Source: Cyclobacteriaceae bacterium (GTDB lineage Bacteria; Bacteroidota; Bacteroidia; Cytophagales; Cyclobacteriaceae). From it: a stretch of 51,788 bases of DNA. Below are positions 9,117 to 17,829 of the stretch, piece by piece. Positions within the stretch are counted from its first letter, which is position 1. Every line of letters begins with the position of its first letter. The notes under the pieces are model-generated. The model searched no databases, had not been told where the DNA came from, and saw only the letters and a program-made list of their open reading frames with translations. A program made the translations under genes and the position numbers. The stretch covers positions 1-51,788 of the forward strand of contig JALSJD010000195.1 in assembly GCA_026989535.1 (NCBI GenBank), written 5' to 3'.

Positions 9117-9827
9117 TTAAAATGACCCGTACAGGTAAAAATGATTGGTATGGCAGTAGGCTTCTGAAAAAACCCGGATTTTTTTACTGGTATAATGAGC
9201 CCCTTCAAGGTGCAAAACAGCCTTTCCTCGAGAAATCTGTAAAAGACTTGCTACATCTTTGTTTGCATTTTTGGCGCGAATATTTTGTTGTCCATCAATC
9301 ACATCAATACCATAATCGTTTTTAAGGGTGCTAAATAATGAGCGGTTTTCGTACTTCTTTTGGCAGAACCTAGGGATATCTACATTTACCAAATGCACAA
9401 TATCATAAATAATAGGTTTGTCGTCTAACAAACGTAGCCGTTCCATTCTAATACAGCCTAAAGATTTTTCCTCCTCTGTTAGTTCGTACATAAAATTATT
9501 AGGCCATAACCCTACCGAAGGCTTTTTAATTATTTTGGTTGTAAGACTCCCCTGAGTTCCTAAAATTTGGCTAACTCCTTTAATGGATAAAATGCCCAAT
9601 CGATGATGCACCTTTTGAACAATGCTACCTTTCCCCTGATGCCTTTTAATAAAACCATCATTTTCTAATCGGGTTAATGCCTGCCTAATGGTAGGTCGGG
9701 TAACCCCAAAAAGCACACACATTTCATTTTCGCTCGGCAATAAACTGTCTCCCGGGTACACATGCTCTTCTATGTTTTTCCGTATTGTTTCATAAACTAT
9801 CCTATGCCTTGGAGTGTTTCCTTCCAT
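9117..9827 (-). CDS. GntR-family regulator with UTRA ligand domain
   Basis: The 236-residue protein has an N-terminal winged helix (about 8-75) with the GntR pattern LLPSENEMCVLFGVTRPTIR then QALTRLENDGFI. A C-terminal UTRA domain (about 95-230) follows, with the typical YDIVHLVNVDIP and FSEAYCHTNHF stretches. HutC/NagR-type relatives sense sugar phosphates or small metabolites. It stands alone. Its targets could include the uxaCBA or the aga-type sugar operons in this window, but no site was matched, so that is a guess. A palindrome 11 bp upstream of the start suggests autoregulation. Confidence 0.88.
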   Translation of the reverse strand: MEGNTPRHRIVYETIRKNIEEHVYPGDSLLPSENEMCVLFGVTRPTIRQALTRLENDGFIKRHQGKGSIVQKVHHRLGILSIKGVSQILGTQGSLTTKIIKKPSVGLWPNNFMYELTEEEKSLGCIRMERLRLLDDKPIIYDIVHLVNVDIPRFCQKKYENRSLFSTLKNDYGIDVIDGQQNIRAKNANKDVASLLQISRGKAVLHLEGAHYTSKKIRVFSEAYCHTNHFYLYGSF

Positions 9828-9837
9828 TATAACTTAT

Positions 9838-9851
9838 CTTGTGTTTACAAG
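9838..9851. promoter_or_regulatory. Candidate GntR operator upstream of the UTRA regulator
   Basis: CTTGT-GTTT-ACAAG is a palindrome that fits the loose GntR pattern GT(N)AC, followed by a second ACAAG half-site. It lies 11 bp before the start codon on the regulator side. Confidence 0.4.
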
Positions 9852-9993
9852 TACAAGGTAAAATCAAATTTTATTATTTGCAAATATAATGCTAATCCAT
9901 CTTTGGGCAATCGTTATCCTATAGTAATCTAAATTTTAATCTAAAAATTCTTAAACCCAAGCTGTTCTTAATCAAAAAGGATTTGAAATCGAA

Positions 9994-10392
9994 ATGTATC
10001 GCAAATGGGAAAAGAATCCGGACAAGTATGGTAAAGAACTATTGCTAAAAAACGCTCCTTTTGAAACAATTTACAAGCATAAAGGAAATACAGAGTTTCT
10101 TTTAATCTCAAAAAAACACAAACTGCGTATTAGAATTGAATGTAAATGGCAACAAATGACAGGATCGGTAGATGAAAAATTGCCTTATTTATACTTGAAC
10201 ACCATTGAAGCTATGCCTGAAAAAGATATTATGATTCTGATTGATGGAGATGGTTTTAAGGCAGGAGCAAAAACTTGGCTAAGAAATGCTGTTAAAGAAA
10301 AACTTTACACAAATGACTCTAATAATGATACAAATGTGATGGTTTTCTCTTTGTCGGAATTTTTCACTTGGGCAAATAATACGTTTCAATAG
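9994..10392 (+). CDS. PD-(D/E)XK nuclease-like protein, possibly N-terminally truncated
   Basis: The 132-residue product has a central IRIECKWQ, the E-x-K strand of PD-(D/E)XK nucleases. This is followed by GSVDEKLPYLYLN and by MILIDGDGFKAGAKTWL, an arrangement I associate with small restriction-like nuclease domains. The in-frame sequence before the ATG (TQAVLNQKGFEIE) reads like more of the same protein, but a TAA closes it 15 codons upstream with no start between. The gene may therefore have lost its first helix, or may use a non-canonical start. There is no methyltransferase or other restriction partner nearby. It could be a remnant of a defence locus. Confidence 0.55.
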   Translation: MYRKWEKNPDKYGKELLLKNAPFETIYKHKGNTEFLLISKKHKLRIRIECKWQQMTGSVDEKLPYLYLNTIEAMPEKDIMILIDGDGFKAGAKTWLRNAVKEKLYTNDSNNDTNVMVFSLSEFFTWANNTFQ

Positions 10393-10430
10393 CTAGAAAA
10401 GGAATCACTAAAATACAACGGTGTTATTGG

Positions 10431-10458
10431 TCATAGCCACCCTTAGAGACGGCTATGG
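10431..10458. terminator. Hairpin between convergent genes
   Basis: CATAGCC (10432-10438) pairs with GGCTATG (10451-10457) around a 12-nt loop, between the nuclease-like gene and the pspC gene, which converge here. It lacks a T-run, so its role as terminator is uncertain. Confidence 0.4.
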
Positions 10459-10471
10459 CTCACCATACACG

Positions 10472-12937
10472 TTAATCCTCAGAAATTTGCCCCAACGAAG
10501 AGGTTTTACTTCTGGTAACGGTAGCTCCTCCTCGGTATTTTACATCGCCTAACGAGGAGGCTTTTATACTTAGTGTTTCGGTGGCATATACCTTGGCACT
10601 AGCTGCGCTGCTCACTTTTACACTTACATTTTGCACATTAAATTTATAGGCATCTAATTGTGCTGCGGACGATAATTTTGCTTCGAGCACATTTCCGGAG
10701 CCAATTAAGTGTAGGGTTGAAGCACTGCTTATCGATAAATCAATAAATTTTACATCTGAGTCAATCGTAATTTCAGATGCTGCAGAAAGCCTTACTTTCA
10801 TTTTTTCTGCTTCAAATCCTGCAATATCGCCCACAGAGGCACCTTTAATGGTAACATTAGTTAAACTCGGCATTATTATTCTTAATTTAAGTTTACGATA
10901 GCTTTTGTATAACTCAATGTTGTCTTCATCATAGGCTACGGTAAGCACACCATCGGTTTTTGCAACTTCAATTTCACTTATTTTATGGTCTTGCCCACTT
11001 ATAACCACTCGGTATTCATCACCTTGGGCAATACTTACACTAAAAGGGCCTATAATGCTTACCGCTTCAAAATCTTCGATTTTATAGGATTTGGAGTTTC
11101 CATAGGTTGAGGAACTTTCTTCGAATACCTCTTCATAATTATCTCTGCGTCTATCTATGTTGCTCTCACTGGTTAAGCAAGTGGAACAATCTAAACCCGA
11201 TTCGTTAAAATAAAAGGCATTATCTTTCATATCGGATTTATAAAACCCATACGAAGTAATTCCATAACTTAATAAATCGTTAAATTCTTCGTTCATTGTA
11301 AATTTTAGGTTGTACGGAACCATAAGCGTTAATCTCAATTTTTGATCTCTAAATACGGCACCATCTTTAAACTGAATATTAGAATCGAATCGTAGAATGG
11401 AATCGTTTTGCACCACATTATACGCAATCATCTTTGCATTTTTAGCCGCTTCATGTTTGGTGGGTCCTTGTGCAGAATATTCTGACACCAGCTTTATTTC
11501 GTTGCCGTCATACCCCTTCATTTTAAGTCGTAAACCACTATAATCTCCTAATCCTGCACTGGCTACATCAAAATACATAGCATCATAATCCGAATTATAG
11601 GTGATGGTTTCAGATACACGAGCATTTTCTTTGTACTGAAAAATCACTTTTGGTATGGTTACGACCATCATAACGGCTCCTATAATCCAAACACCAAAGA
11701 GTGCCCAGCCAAAGGTTGGAGAAATTGCAGATTTTTTTGAAAGTAACGAAATGCCCACCAATGATAATAATAGGGAAGGAATGGCAGTAACTAAAAACGT
11801 TCCTATAATACCAAAGGTTGGTAACGATTCACTAAAAATATTGAACGGAATAAAATCAACATGTATGTAATTTACACCTGAAAGAACACCCAATAAGGCA
11901 ATAATTGATACCGTAATTGAAAAGAAAAGACTAACGCCTATAATGGTAATAACTAACCCGGCAAAGATTCTTACAAGTTGAACAAAGAAACTTATTATTG
12001 GAGAAATGGCATGAGCAAACCCTTTAAAGATTTTACCTAACAACCTAAATGGGAATAAAAGCACAGTGGCCAATGTCGATTCCTCTGTTGGATTTGCTTC
12101 TTTTACTTGCGCTTTTTTAATACTGGAATTAATATTTTCAAGGGTTATTTTCTCGCCTTCCATTTGCACCCTGTCTGTAATGCTGGTGGCTTCTGGTAGA
12201 ATTATCCATAGTACGGCATACACCAATAATCCTGTGCCACCTAAAAAGATAGAGAGTACAAATAATACCCGAACAACGGTTATGTCAATGTCTAAAAATT
12301 TGGCCAGGCCTTGCGAAACACCGGCAATTACTTTGCCTTCCGGGTTTCGGTACAGCTTTTTTAGCGATTTATCTTCTTCTAATTCATCCGACCCTGGCAC
12401 GGCAATCCACATAATAATATAGGCAATAAATGCAATAGGGCTTACCGAAAAGGTGATAAATACATCGAATAACAAAACGATAAATCCTAAACGAATCCAG
12501 ACAGGATCTATGGAAAAATAGTGGGCAATACCTGCCGCAACTCCGCCCAGTAGCTTTCGCTTATTATCTCGGTATAGCCGCTTGTTAGGTGGTTGTGTAT
12601 CCCCTGCAAAGCTTTCTTGGTTAGCTTGTTTAGTAGTATCTTCTTCTTGATAATCTGGTTCAGCGTCTTCCTCCACCGCTTGAAAATCCTGAATGCTCCC
12701 CATAGTAGTTGCCAGTGCTACTACATCATTATGGGTAATGATTTGCTTATCATCTTTTAATTTTTCTAAAAATATCTCTGCAATTCTACTTTCAATGTCG
12801 GCAATAATTTCGCTGCTATCATCAAAGGTTGAAAAGTACTTATTAATAGAATCTAAATATTCTTTGAGTCGCTCATACCCATCTTCTTCTATATGAAAAA
12901 TGATGCCACTTATATTGATGCTTATATTTTTTTTCAT
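10472..12937 (-). CDS. PspC-domain membrane protein with C-terminal GIN/DUF2807 domain
   Basis: This 821-residue protein begins with a roughly 90-residue soluble domain (SGIIFHIEEDGYERLKEYL). Two PspC domains follow (about 118-180 and 190-250), each opening with RLYRDNKRKLLGGV or KLYRNPEGKVIAGV and ending in membrane helices. Several more helices lie between about 290 and 440. The periplasmic C-terminal part (about 620-800) is a repetitive beta structure of the GIN or head-domain type, rich in Ser and Asp. PspC proteins sense envelope stress; in Bacteroidota this PspC-GIN fusion commonly pairs with a PadR regulator, as here (29-bp gap). The exact signal is unknown. Confidence 0.85.
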   Translation of the reverse strand: MKKNISINISGIIFHIEEDGYERLKEYLDSINKYFSTFDDSSEIIADIESRIAEIFLEKLKDDKQIITHNDVVALATTMGSIQDFQAVEEDAEPDYQEEDTTKQANQESFAGDTQPPNKRLYRDNKRKLLGGVAAGIAHYFSIDPVWIRLGFIVLLFDVFITFSVSPIAFIAYIIMWIAVPGSDELEEDKSLKKLYRNPEGKVIAGVSQGLAKFLDIDITVVRVLFVLSIFLGGTGLLVYAVLWIILPEATSITDRVQMEGEKITLENINSSIKKAQVKEANPTEESTLATVLLFPFRLLGKIFKGFAHAISPIISFFVQLVRIFAGLVITIIGVSLFFSITVSIIALLGVLSGVNYIHVDFIPFNIFSESLPTFGIIGTFLVTAIPSLLLSLVGISLLSKKSAISPTFGWALFGVWIIGAVMMVVTIPKVIFQYKENARVSETITYNSDYDAMYFDVASAGLGDYSGLRLKMKGYDGNEIKLVSEYSAQGPTKHEAAKNAKMIAYNVVQNDSILRFDSNIQFKDGAVFRDQKLRLTLMVPYNLKFTMNEEFNDLLSYGITSYGFYKSDMKDNAFYFNESGLDCSTCLTSESNIDRRRDNYEEVFEESSSTYGNSKSYKIEDFEAVSIIGPFSVSIAQGDEYRVVISGQDHKISEIEVAKTDGVLTVAYDEDNIELYKSYRKLKLRIIMPSLTNVTIKGASVGDIAGFEAEKMKVRLSAASEITIDSDVKFIDLSISSASTLHLIGSGNVLEAKLSSAAQLDAYKFNVQNVSVKVSSAASAKVYATETLSIKASSLGDVKYRGGATVTRSKTSSLGQISED

Positions 12938-12966
12938 TGTATTAATGTTTTTGTCAGGTGCTAATG

Positions 12967-13311
12967 CTATTTAGTAGCTTTTTTGGTTCTGTTTGTAATT
13001 AGTTTGGTCGATTTTACTAAATCTGCCCAGGTGTGCTCCAAATTATTTAAGAAAAAATTGCCTTCCTTTGTAAGTGTATAATACTTACGAGGCGGCCCTG
13101 ACAATGATTCTACCCATTTATATTCTACTAATCCTGCTTTACGCAAACGGGTAAGCAAGGGGTATAATGTACCTTCTACAATCATAATTTTGGCACTGGT
13201 AAGTTCACGCAACAGGTCTGATGCATACACTTCACCTCGCGCAATAATCTGCAATATGCAGTATTCGAGTATGCCTTTTCGCATTTGAGTTTGAGTGTTT
13301 TCCAATTTCAT
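12967..13311 (-). CDS. PadR-family transcriptional regulator
   Basis: The 114-residue winged-helix protein has the PadR signature: MRKGILEYCILQIIARGEVY, then EGTLYPLLTRLRKAGLVEY, then GPPRKYYTLTKEG. It lacks the long C-terminal helix domain of larger PadR proteins, so it belongs to the short class. It is the first gene of a two-gene operon with the PspC/GIN membrane protein. PadR proteins usually repress their own operon; a palindrome in the leader could be the operator. Confidence 0.92.
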   Translation of the reverse strand: MKLENTQTQMRKGILEYCILQIIARGEVYASDLLRELTSAKIMIVEGTLYPLLTRLRKAGLVEYKWVESLSGPPRKYYTLTKEGNFFLNNLEHTWADLVKSTKLITNRTKKATK

Positions 13312-13329
13312 TTTTAAAGATTTGTGAAT

Positions 13330-13351
13330 CCATCAAGCATACATTTGATGG
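13330..13351. promoter_or_regulatory. Palindrome in the padR leader, possible operator
   Basis: CCATCAA (13330-13336) and TTGATGG (13345-13351) form a perfect 7-bp inverted repeat 19 bp before the padR start. It could be a PadR operator; a short 5' leader hairpin is the alternative. Confidence 0.35.
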
Positions 13352-13644
13352 CTTTTTAGTTAAAAATATAGCAACCTCTAATGTGATTGGACTTTGTTAC
13401 TAATAATTGATTTGAGTGGTGAGTTTTGTGGTTCATAATTTTTTATTTTGAGTTGTTGTTATGTTGTACGGTTAAAGTACCTTGTATAGCCAAGTACTAT
13501 ACGTTTATTTTTCCTGTTTTGGCAAAATACTTTATTAAATACTATTAATAATTAATAAAGTGTAATAAGTATGGCTATTTGTGATTGTTGTTGGCTCTAT
13601 AACCTTGTTGAAAGGCAAATAGTTATTATGCTCCTTCTTTACTA

Positions 13645-13692
13645 ATGATAAAATGATTTAATTTTTAGTATAGTATTCAATCATTTTATCAT
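13645..13692. repeat. 14-bp perfect inverted repeat downstream of yigZ
   Basis: ATGATAAAATGATT (13645-13658) and AATCATTTTATCAT (13679-13692) are exact complements with a 20-nt spacer. It lies 50 bp past the yigZ stop and may act as a weak terminator; it is almost purely A/T. Confidence 0.45.
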
Positions 13693-13742
13693 TCAATCAT
13701 TATTGTACTTATTAGTACCCATTTATTTTGCAGTAGTATCTG

Positions 13743-14351
13743 TTATTTTACAAGATGAATATCGTAACCGGTATCTTTTAGCAATTGAAGGTCCTTTAAA
13801 ATTGCTTCGTTTTTACTAATAATAATAGAAGCCTGTAGCGTGCATCTATCTAAAAATTCTTGATGAATGATTTTTAGATGATAACGGTCAATTAATTTCA
13901 TTACCTCATTGGTAGAACCATACCCATAGGAGAGGTGGATAGGGACGTAAATAAGTTGCTTTATTTTTTTGCTCGAATTGAGCGCTTCTTCCGCTGCTGT
14001 TTTATAGGCTGTAATTAGGCCACTTACACCTAATTTAGTGCCACCAAAATAACGAACCACTACTACCAGTGTATTGGTTAAATTAGCCGATTTTAATTGG
14101 CCTAAAATGGGGTCGCCCGCAGAGTGGTTAGGTTCTCCGTCATCATTGGCTCGCATTTGCAATCCATCTTCTCCTAAAATATAGGCGTAGCAATGATGCC
14201 GAGCATCGTGGTACTTTTTACGTAGCTCATCTAGTCTGTTATTTACCTGTTCAATAGAATTAACGGGGAAGGCAAATGCTAAAAATTTACTTCCTTTTTC
14301 TTTATAAAGACCTGTGCCGCTTGTGCCAATGGTAAAAAAATAATCAATCAA
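13743..14351 (-). CDS. yigZ: YigZ/IMPACT-family protein
   Basis: The 202-residue protein has the UPF0029 N-terminal domain with SKFLAFAFPV, the ARHHCYAYILG block, DGEPNHSAGDPILGQL and VVVVRYFGGTKLGVSGLI, which together define the IMPACT/YigZ family. A C-terminal ferredoxin-like domain (about 140-200) completes the usual length. Eukaryotic IMPACT restrains Gcn2; the bacterial role is unsettled, with nucleotide or RNA-related suggestions. It is divergent from the acyltransferase-like gene, with a shared 60-bp promoter region. Confidence 0.93.
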   Translation of the reverse strand: MIDYFFTIGTSGTGLYKEKGSKFLAFAFPVNSIEQVNNRLDELRKKYHDARHHCYAYILGEDGLQMRANDDGEPNHSAGDPILGQLKSANLTNTLVVVVRYFGGTKLGVSGLITAYKTAAEEALNSSKKIKQLIYVPIHLSYGYGSTNEVMKLIDRYHLKIIHQEFLDRCTLQASIIISKNEAILKDLQLLKDTGYDIHLVK

Positions 14352-14388
14352 TTTAGCTAAACTGTTTAGTAGGCGATGAGTTATAAAT

Positions 14389-14396
14389 CAAAAATA
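14389..14396 (-). promoter_or_regulatory. Candidate -7 box for yigZ
   Basis: On the minus strand this reads TATTTTTG, a match to TAnnTTTG, 38 bp upstream of the yigZ start in the divergent promoter region. Confidence 0.4.
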
Positions 14397-14411
14397 CTAC
14401 TTTGGTAGTAG

Positions 14412-15338
14412 ATGAACATTACTGTAAATAAATCGCTTCAAATAAAAGAAATTGCACCTGAGCAAAGTATGGTTGGAGCGCATTTTTTTAACTCAGCTCA
14501 GTTTTTGTTGAATAAGCCGTTTAAAGTAGTTGGTTGGCAATTAGTAAAAGAAAAACCCATTGCACAAATATTTTTTTATATCGATAATGGAAAAGCTATT
14601 TCGGGTTACCAATCAACTTTTGGCTCTTTTGATGTGTTGAAAAATATTAGCCAACAGGATTTAACTTGGTTTATAAAAAAAATAATTGATAATTTAAAAA
14701 CGGAGGGTGTTCTTAAAGTTAAAATTAAGCATTTTCCAATGTATATGGCCAATGCTGTGGTTATGGCCAATGCATTAGAGGAGTGTGGATTTAAAAAAAA
14801 TATAACGGAGACTAATCAGCATATAATAACCCAAAAACCCACCTTTGAAGAAGTTGCAGATCGAAGCGAGGTGATTAGATCAAATAAATGTAGCCAGTTG
14901 GGCTATAAGTTTAAGAGGGCTTCGTTACAAGATTTACCTGAAGTGTATAACTTAGTTTTAGATACGCTTGCACGAAAAAACAATGCCCCCAGTATGTCTT
15001 TTTTTAATCTTAAAAAAGCGATAGAGGCTTGCCCTGATAATTATATTTTATTTACTTTATGGGATGATGATACTTTAATAGCCGCAACCGTATCTATTAA
15101 AATAAACAATTCTGTTTTGTATAATTTTCTTCATTCAGATCACCTTAAGTACAGGAAGGTAAGTGCTTTCACCTTTTTATTAAAAAACATCTATCTTTTT
15201 TGTTTAGAGCATGATTACAAAGCTCTTGACTTGGGAATATCAAGTATAAATGGTGTAATTAATACAGGTCTTTTTAAATTTAAAAAGGCTCGTGGAGGAC
15301 TAACTAGTGATAAGAACATCTATCATTTAACATTATAG
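14412..15338 (+). CDS. Putative GNAT/FemAB-like acyltransferase
   Basis: I do not recognise a named family in this 308-residue protein. Its C-terminal half looks like an acyltransferase fold. ASLQDLPEVYNLVLDTLARK resembles the start of a GNAT domain, followed by IAATVSIKINNSVLYNFLHS. The end, ALDLGISSINGVINTGLFKF then KKARGG, is the pattern seen where FemAB and GNAT proteins finish. The N-terminal half may be a degenerate second copy of the same fold. There is no signal peptide. Only 3 bp separate it from the glycosyltransferase gene, so the two may modify the same glycan or lipid product. Confidence 0.55.
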   Translation: MNITVNKSLQIKEIAPEQSMVGAHFFNSAQFLLNKPFKVVGWQLVKEKPIAQIFFYIDNGKAISGYQSTFGSFDVLKNISQQDLTWFIKKIIDNLKTEGVLKVKIKHFPMYMANAVVMANALEECGFKKNITETNQHIITQKPTFEEVADRSEVIRSNKCSQLGYKFKRASLQDLPEVYNLVLDTLARKNNAPSMSFFNLKKAIEACPDNYILFTLWDDDTLIAATVSIKINNSVLYNFLHSDHLKYRKVSAFTFLLKNIYLFCLEHDYKALDLGISSINGVINTGLFKFKKARGGLTSDKNIYHLTL

Positions 15339-15341
15339 CCT

Positions 15342-16205
15342 ATGCAAAGCCCGTTAGTTACCATCGTATGTATTTGCTATAATCACGCAAAGTATATTTC
15401 AAAGGCGGTCCAATCTATTTGGGATTTAAACTATCCTAACATTCAATTAATTATTGCTGATGATGCCAGCACTGATGATAGCCAACATGTTATTGGCAAG
15501 CTTGTAAAAGATAAAGAGGTTGAATGGCTCCTTAACAAAGCCAATATTGGCCATTGTAAAACCTTTAATAAGGCACTTAAGCTTGCCAAAGGAGCGTTTA
15601 TTATTGATTTAGCTGCTGATGATATGCTACTGCCTAACAGTGTATCCGTGGGGGTTTTAGAGTTGCAGAAAAGAGGGGATGAATATGGGGTGTTTTTTGC
15701 GGATGCCGCTTTAGTTAACTCTGAGGGAGTCGTTCTAAGAAATCATGTAACACAATCGTTTTTTAAAAATGGCAATGTGCCTCAAGGAAATATTTATAAA
15801 CCCATTTTAGGTAAATATTTTATTAACCCGGTAACGATGATTTACCGAAAAACGATGGTAGATGCGCTCGGTGGATATAACGAAACGTTACATTACGAGG
15901 ACTTTGACTTTTGGGTGCGCTCTTCTAGGTTGTATAAGTATTGCTATGTACCCATAATTACAGTAAAAAAACGAGTTTTGAGTAACTCTGTTTCTGCTAG
16001 CCAATATATAAAAAATAGCAACATGCTAGTTTCTACCTTAGAGGTGTGCAAAACAGCCTTTAAGCTTAATGTAAATAAGCAGGAAGACTTTGCGCTCCTA
16101 AAACGATTGGCTTTTGAAGGCAAAATGTCGTTAGTATCTGGCAACTATTTAATTGGATTCTTATTTTTTATTTTGGCTATAAAAGTATTTTTTAAAATAC
16201 GATAA
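15342..16205 (+). CDS. Family 2 glycosyltransferase
   Basis: The 287-residue protein opens with PLVTIVCICYNHAKYISKAV and has the nucleotide-sugar site IIADDASTDDS near residue 40, then a DLAADDM motif near residue 91 in the place of the GT-A DxD. EDFDFW near residue 188 corresponds to the acceptor-side acidic motif. The C-terminus (LIGFLFFILAIKVFF) is a single hydrophobic segment that may tether it to the membrane. It is in tight tandem with the acyltransferase-like gene and followed 14 bp later by murI. The sugar and acceptor cannot be told from sequence. Confidence 0.88.
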   Translation: MQSPLVTIVCICYNHAKYISKAVQSIWDLNYPNIQLIIADDASTDDSQHVIGKLVKDKEVEWLLNKANIGHCKTFNKALKLAKGAFIIDLAADDMLLPNSVSVGVLELQKRGDEYGVFFADAALVNSEGVVLRNHVTQSFFKNGNVPQGNIYKPILGKYFINPVTMIYRKTMVDALGGYNETLHYEDFDFWVRSSRLYKYCYVPIITVKKRVLSNSVSASQYIKNSNMLVSTLEVCKTAFKLNVNKQEDFALLKRLAFEGKMSLVSGNYLIGFLFFILAIKVFFKIR

Positions 16206-16219
16206 TTACATCTTTGCTT

Positions 16220-17029
16220 ATGCAGAAAAATGCACCTATAGGAATTTTCGATAGTGGGATAGGAGGGCTTACAGTTGCTCATGCCATTAAAGCTGAATTG
16301 CCTAATGAAGATTTAATCTATTTTGGCGATACAGCCCATTTACCGTATGGTGATAAATCAACGGCAACCATTCAAGCTTATGCCATAAAAATAGCCGACT
16401 TTTTTTTGCAGCAGCAGTGCAAGGTAATTGTAATTGCATGTAACTCAGCCTCAGCGGCCGCCAACGAGCTTTTAAAAGAATATGTGGCCAGTAGAGCAAC
16501 CATTATTAATGTAATTGAACCCATGGTTGATTATGTGGCAGCACATCATGCCAATCAACAAGTGGGTGTAATTGGCACCAAGCAAACCATTAATTCTAAT
16601 ATTTATGCCAATTCCATAGCAAGCAAAAAGGTAGGCATACGTGTAAGTTCATTGGCAACACCCTTACTCGTACCTATGATTGAAGAAGGGTTTTTGCATA
16701 ATAATATTGCGCAAGATATCATTCAAAAATACCTTGGCGATGAGTCTCTAGCTCACATTAATTCTTTAGTATTGGGGTGTACGCATTACCCATTAATAAA
16801 GGAGGAGTTAAATATTTTTTTTGAAGGGAAGGTGGATATGCTAGATTCTTCAATAATAACAGCTAAATCGCTTAAAGAATTTCTAGCACAAAATAATTTA
16901 TTGAATGGAGCCTTAGCAGAAGGAAATAATAGCTTTTTTGTTTCTGACCTTACCGAATCTTTTAAACATTCTGCCAAATTATTTTTTGGTAAACCAGTTG
17001 TACTTCAAAAACACCAACTATGGGAATAA
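16220..17029 (+). CDS. murI: Glutamate racemase
   Basis: MurI interconverts L- and D-glutamate, supplying D-Glu for peptidoglycan. The protein has the cofactor-independent two-cysteine site: Cys74 in ACNSASAAA and Cys187 in LGCTHYPL. It also has the substrate-binding blocks FDSGIGGLTV near residue 10 and YFGDTAHLPYG near residue 34. I prefer the ATG at 16220 (MQKNAPIGIF) over the TTG six bases upstream because it gives the normal family N-terminus. It follows the glycosyltransferase by 14 bp. Confidence 0.95.
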   Translation: MQKNAPIGIFDSGIGGLTVAHAIKAELPNEDLIYFGDTAHLPYGDKSTATIQAYAIKIADFFLQQQCKVIVIACNSASAAANELLKEYVASRATIINVIEPMVDYVAAHHANQQVGVIGTKQTINSNIYANSIASKKVGIRVSSLATPLLVPMIEEGFLHNNIAQDIIQKYLGDESLAHINSLVLGCTHYPLIKEELNIFFEGKVDMLDSSIITAKSLKEFLAQNNLLNGALAEGNNSFFVSDLTESFKHSAKLFFGKPVVLQKHQLWE

Positions 17030-17061
17030 TACACTTAACCCACGAATTTTAATTTAGCTAA

Positions 17062-17709
17062 ATGGAAGAACTGAAAAATCCATTTTTGTTTTGGAGTGTA
17101 CTCATTATTGCCAATCTTTTAATGTATGTAGTTAATATGGTTATTAGCTTTTGGTGGTCGCAAACCAAGCATTTAAAAAGCTTAAAAGTTACTGGCTTAG
17201 ATGTAAAAACAAGTGTCATAACATTGGTCATTAATATCATCATTGCAATCCCTGGTTATTACCTTTTTTCTATCAACAAAATTATGTTTACTAATCACTA
17301 TTTTGTGAGGGATTTATTGCTTTTAATTATTGCTTTTGATTTTGCGATGTATGGGTTGCATTATTTATCTCATATAATGTGGCCACTTAATATCATACAC
17401 AAAAACCATCACGCACATAAATACTTTAATGAATTTAGCCTCTATGTAATGCATCCAATGGAAGCAGTTTTTTTTGGTACACTGTTAACATTATTTACCT
17501 ACTTATTTTTTTTTAATATGTATAGTTTTCTGGTTTTTATCTTTTTTAACTACTTATATGGCGTAATTGCTCATTTAAATATAAGGTCGCCCAAACAACC
17601 AATGGTATTTGGCAATAGCACTTTTCACGCAGAACATCACGAAAAATCGAACTGTAATTATGGGTTTTATACCGTGATTTGGGATAAACTATTTAAAACA
17701 AATTCTTAA
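17062..17709 (+). CDS. Fatty acid hydroxylase/sterol desaturase superfamily membrane protein
   Basis: This 215-residue integral membrane protein has about four transmembrane segments and the di-iron histidine clusters of the superfamily: H100xxxH104, H113xxHH117 with H119, and H189xxHH193. These enzymes hydroxylate or desaturate lipids with oxygen and an electron donor. The substrate could be a fatty acid, a carotenoid or another membrane lipid. It follows murI by 32 bp and probably ends that operon. A lipid-modifying enzyme beside a glycosyltransferase and an acyltransferase-like protein is suggestive of envelope lipid tailoring, which is inference. Confidence 0.85.
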   Translation: MEELKNPFLFWSVLIIANLLMYVVNMVISFWWSQTKHLKSLKVTGLDVKTSVITLVINIIIAIPGYYLFSINKIMFTNHYFVRDLLLLIIAFDFAMYGLHYLSHIMWPLNIIHKNHHAHKYFNEFSLYVMHPMEAVFFGTLLTLFTYLFFFNMYSFLVFIFFNYLYGVIAHLNIRSPKQPMVFGNSTFHAEHHEKSNCNYGFYTVIWDKLFKTNS

Positions 17710-17829
17710 TGATACGGAAATGAGGTGCTCTGTTTGTTTTATTAATTTTCTCAATCTAAAAATCATGACTATCACCATAAATACGATGAACCTACTAACT
17801 TTGCAGCAGCAATCGAAAACCCAATGAGT

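Larger units (their letters stand above)
13312..13742. other. AT-rich intergenic region upstream of padR
   Basis: No ORF is supported in these 431 bp. It should hold the padR promoter (minus strand) and the downstream region of yigZ. Two inverted repeats are present and listed separately. Confidence 0.5.
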
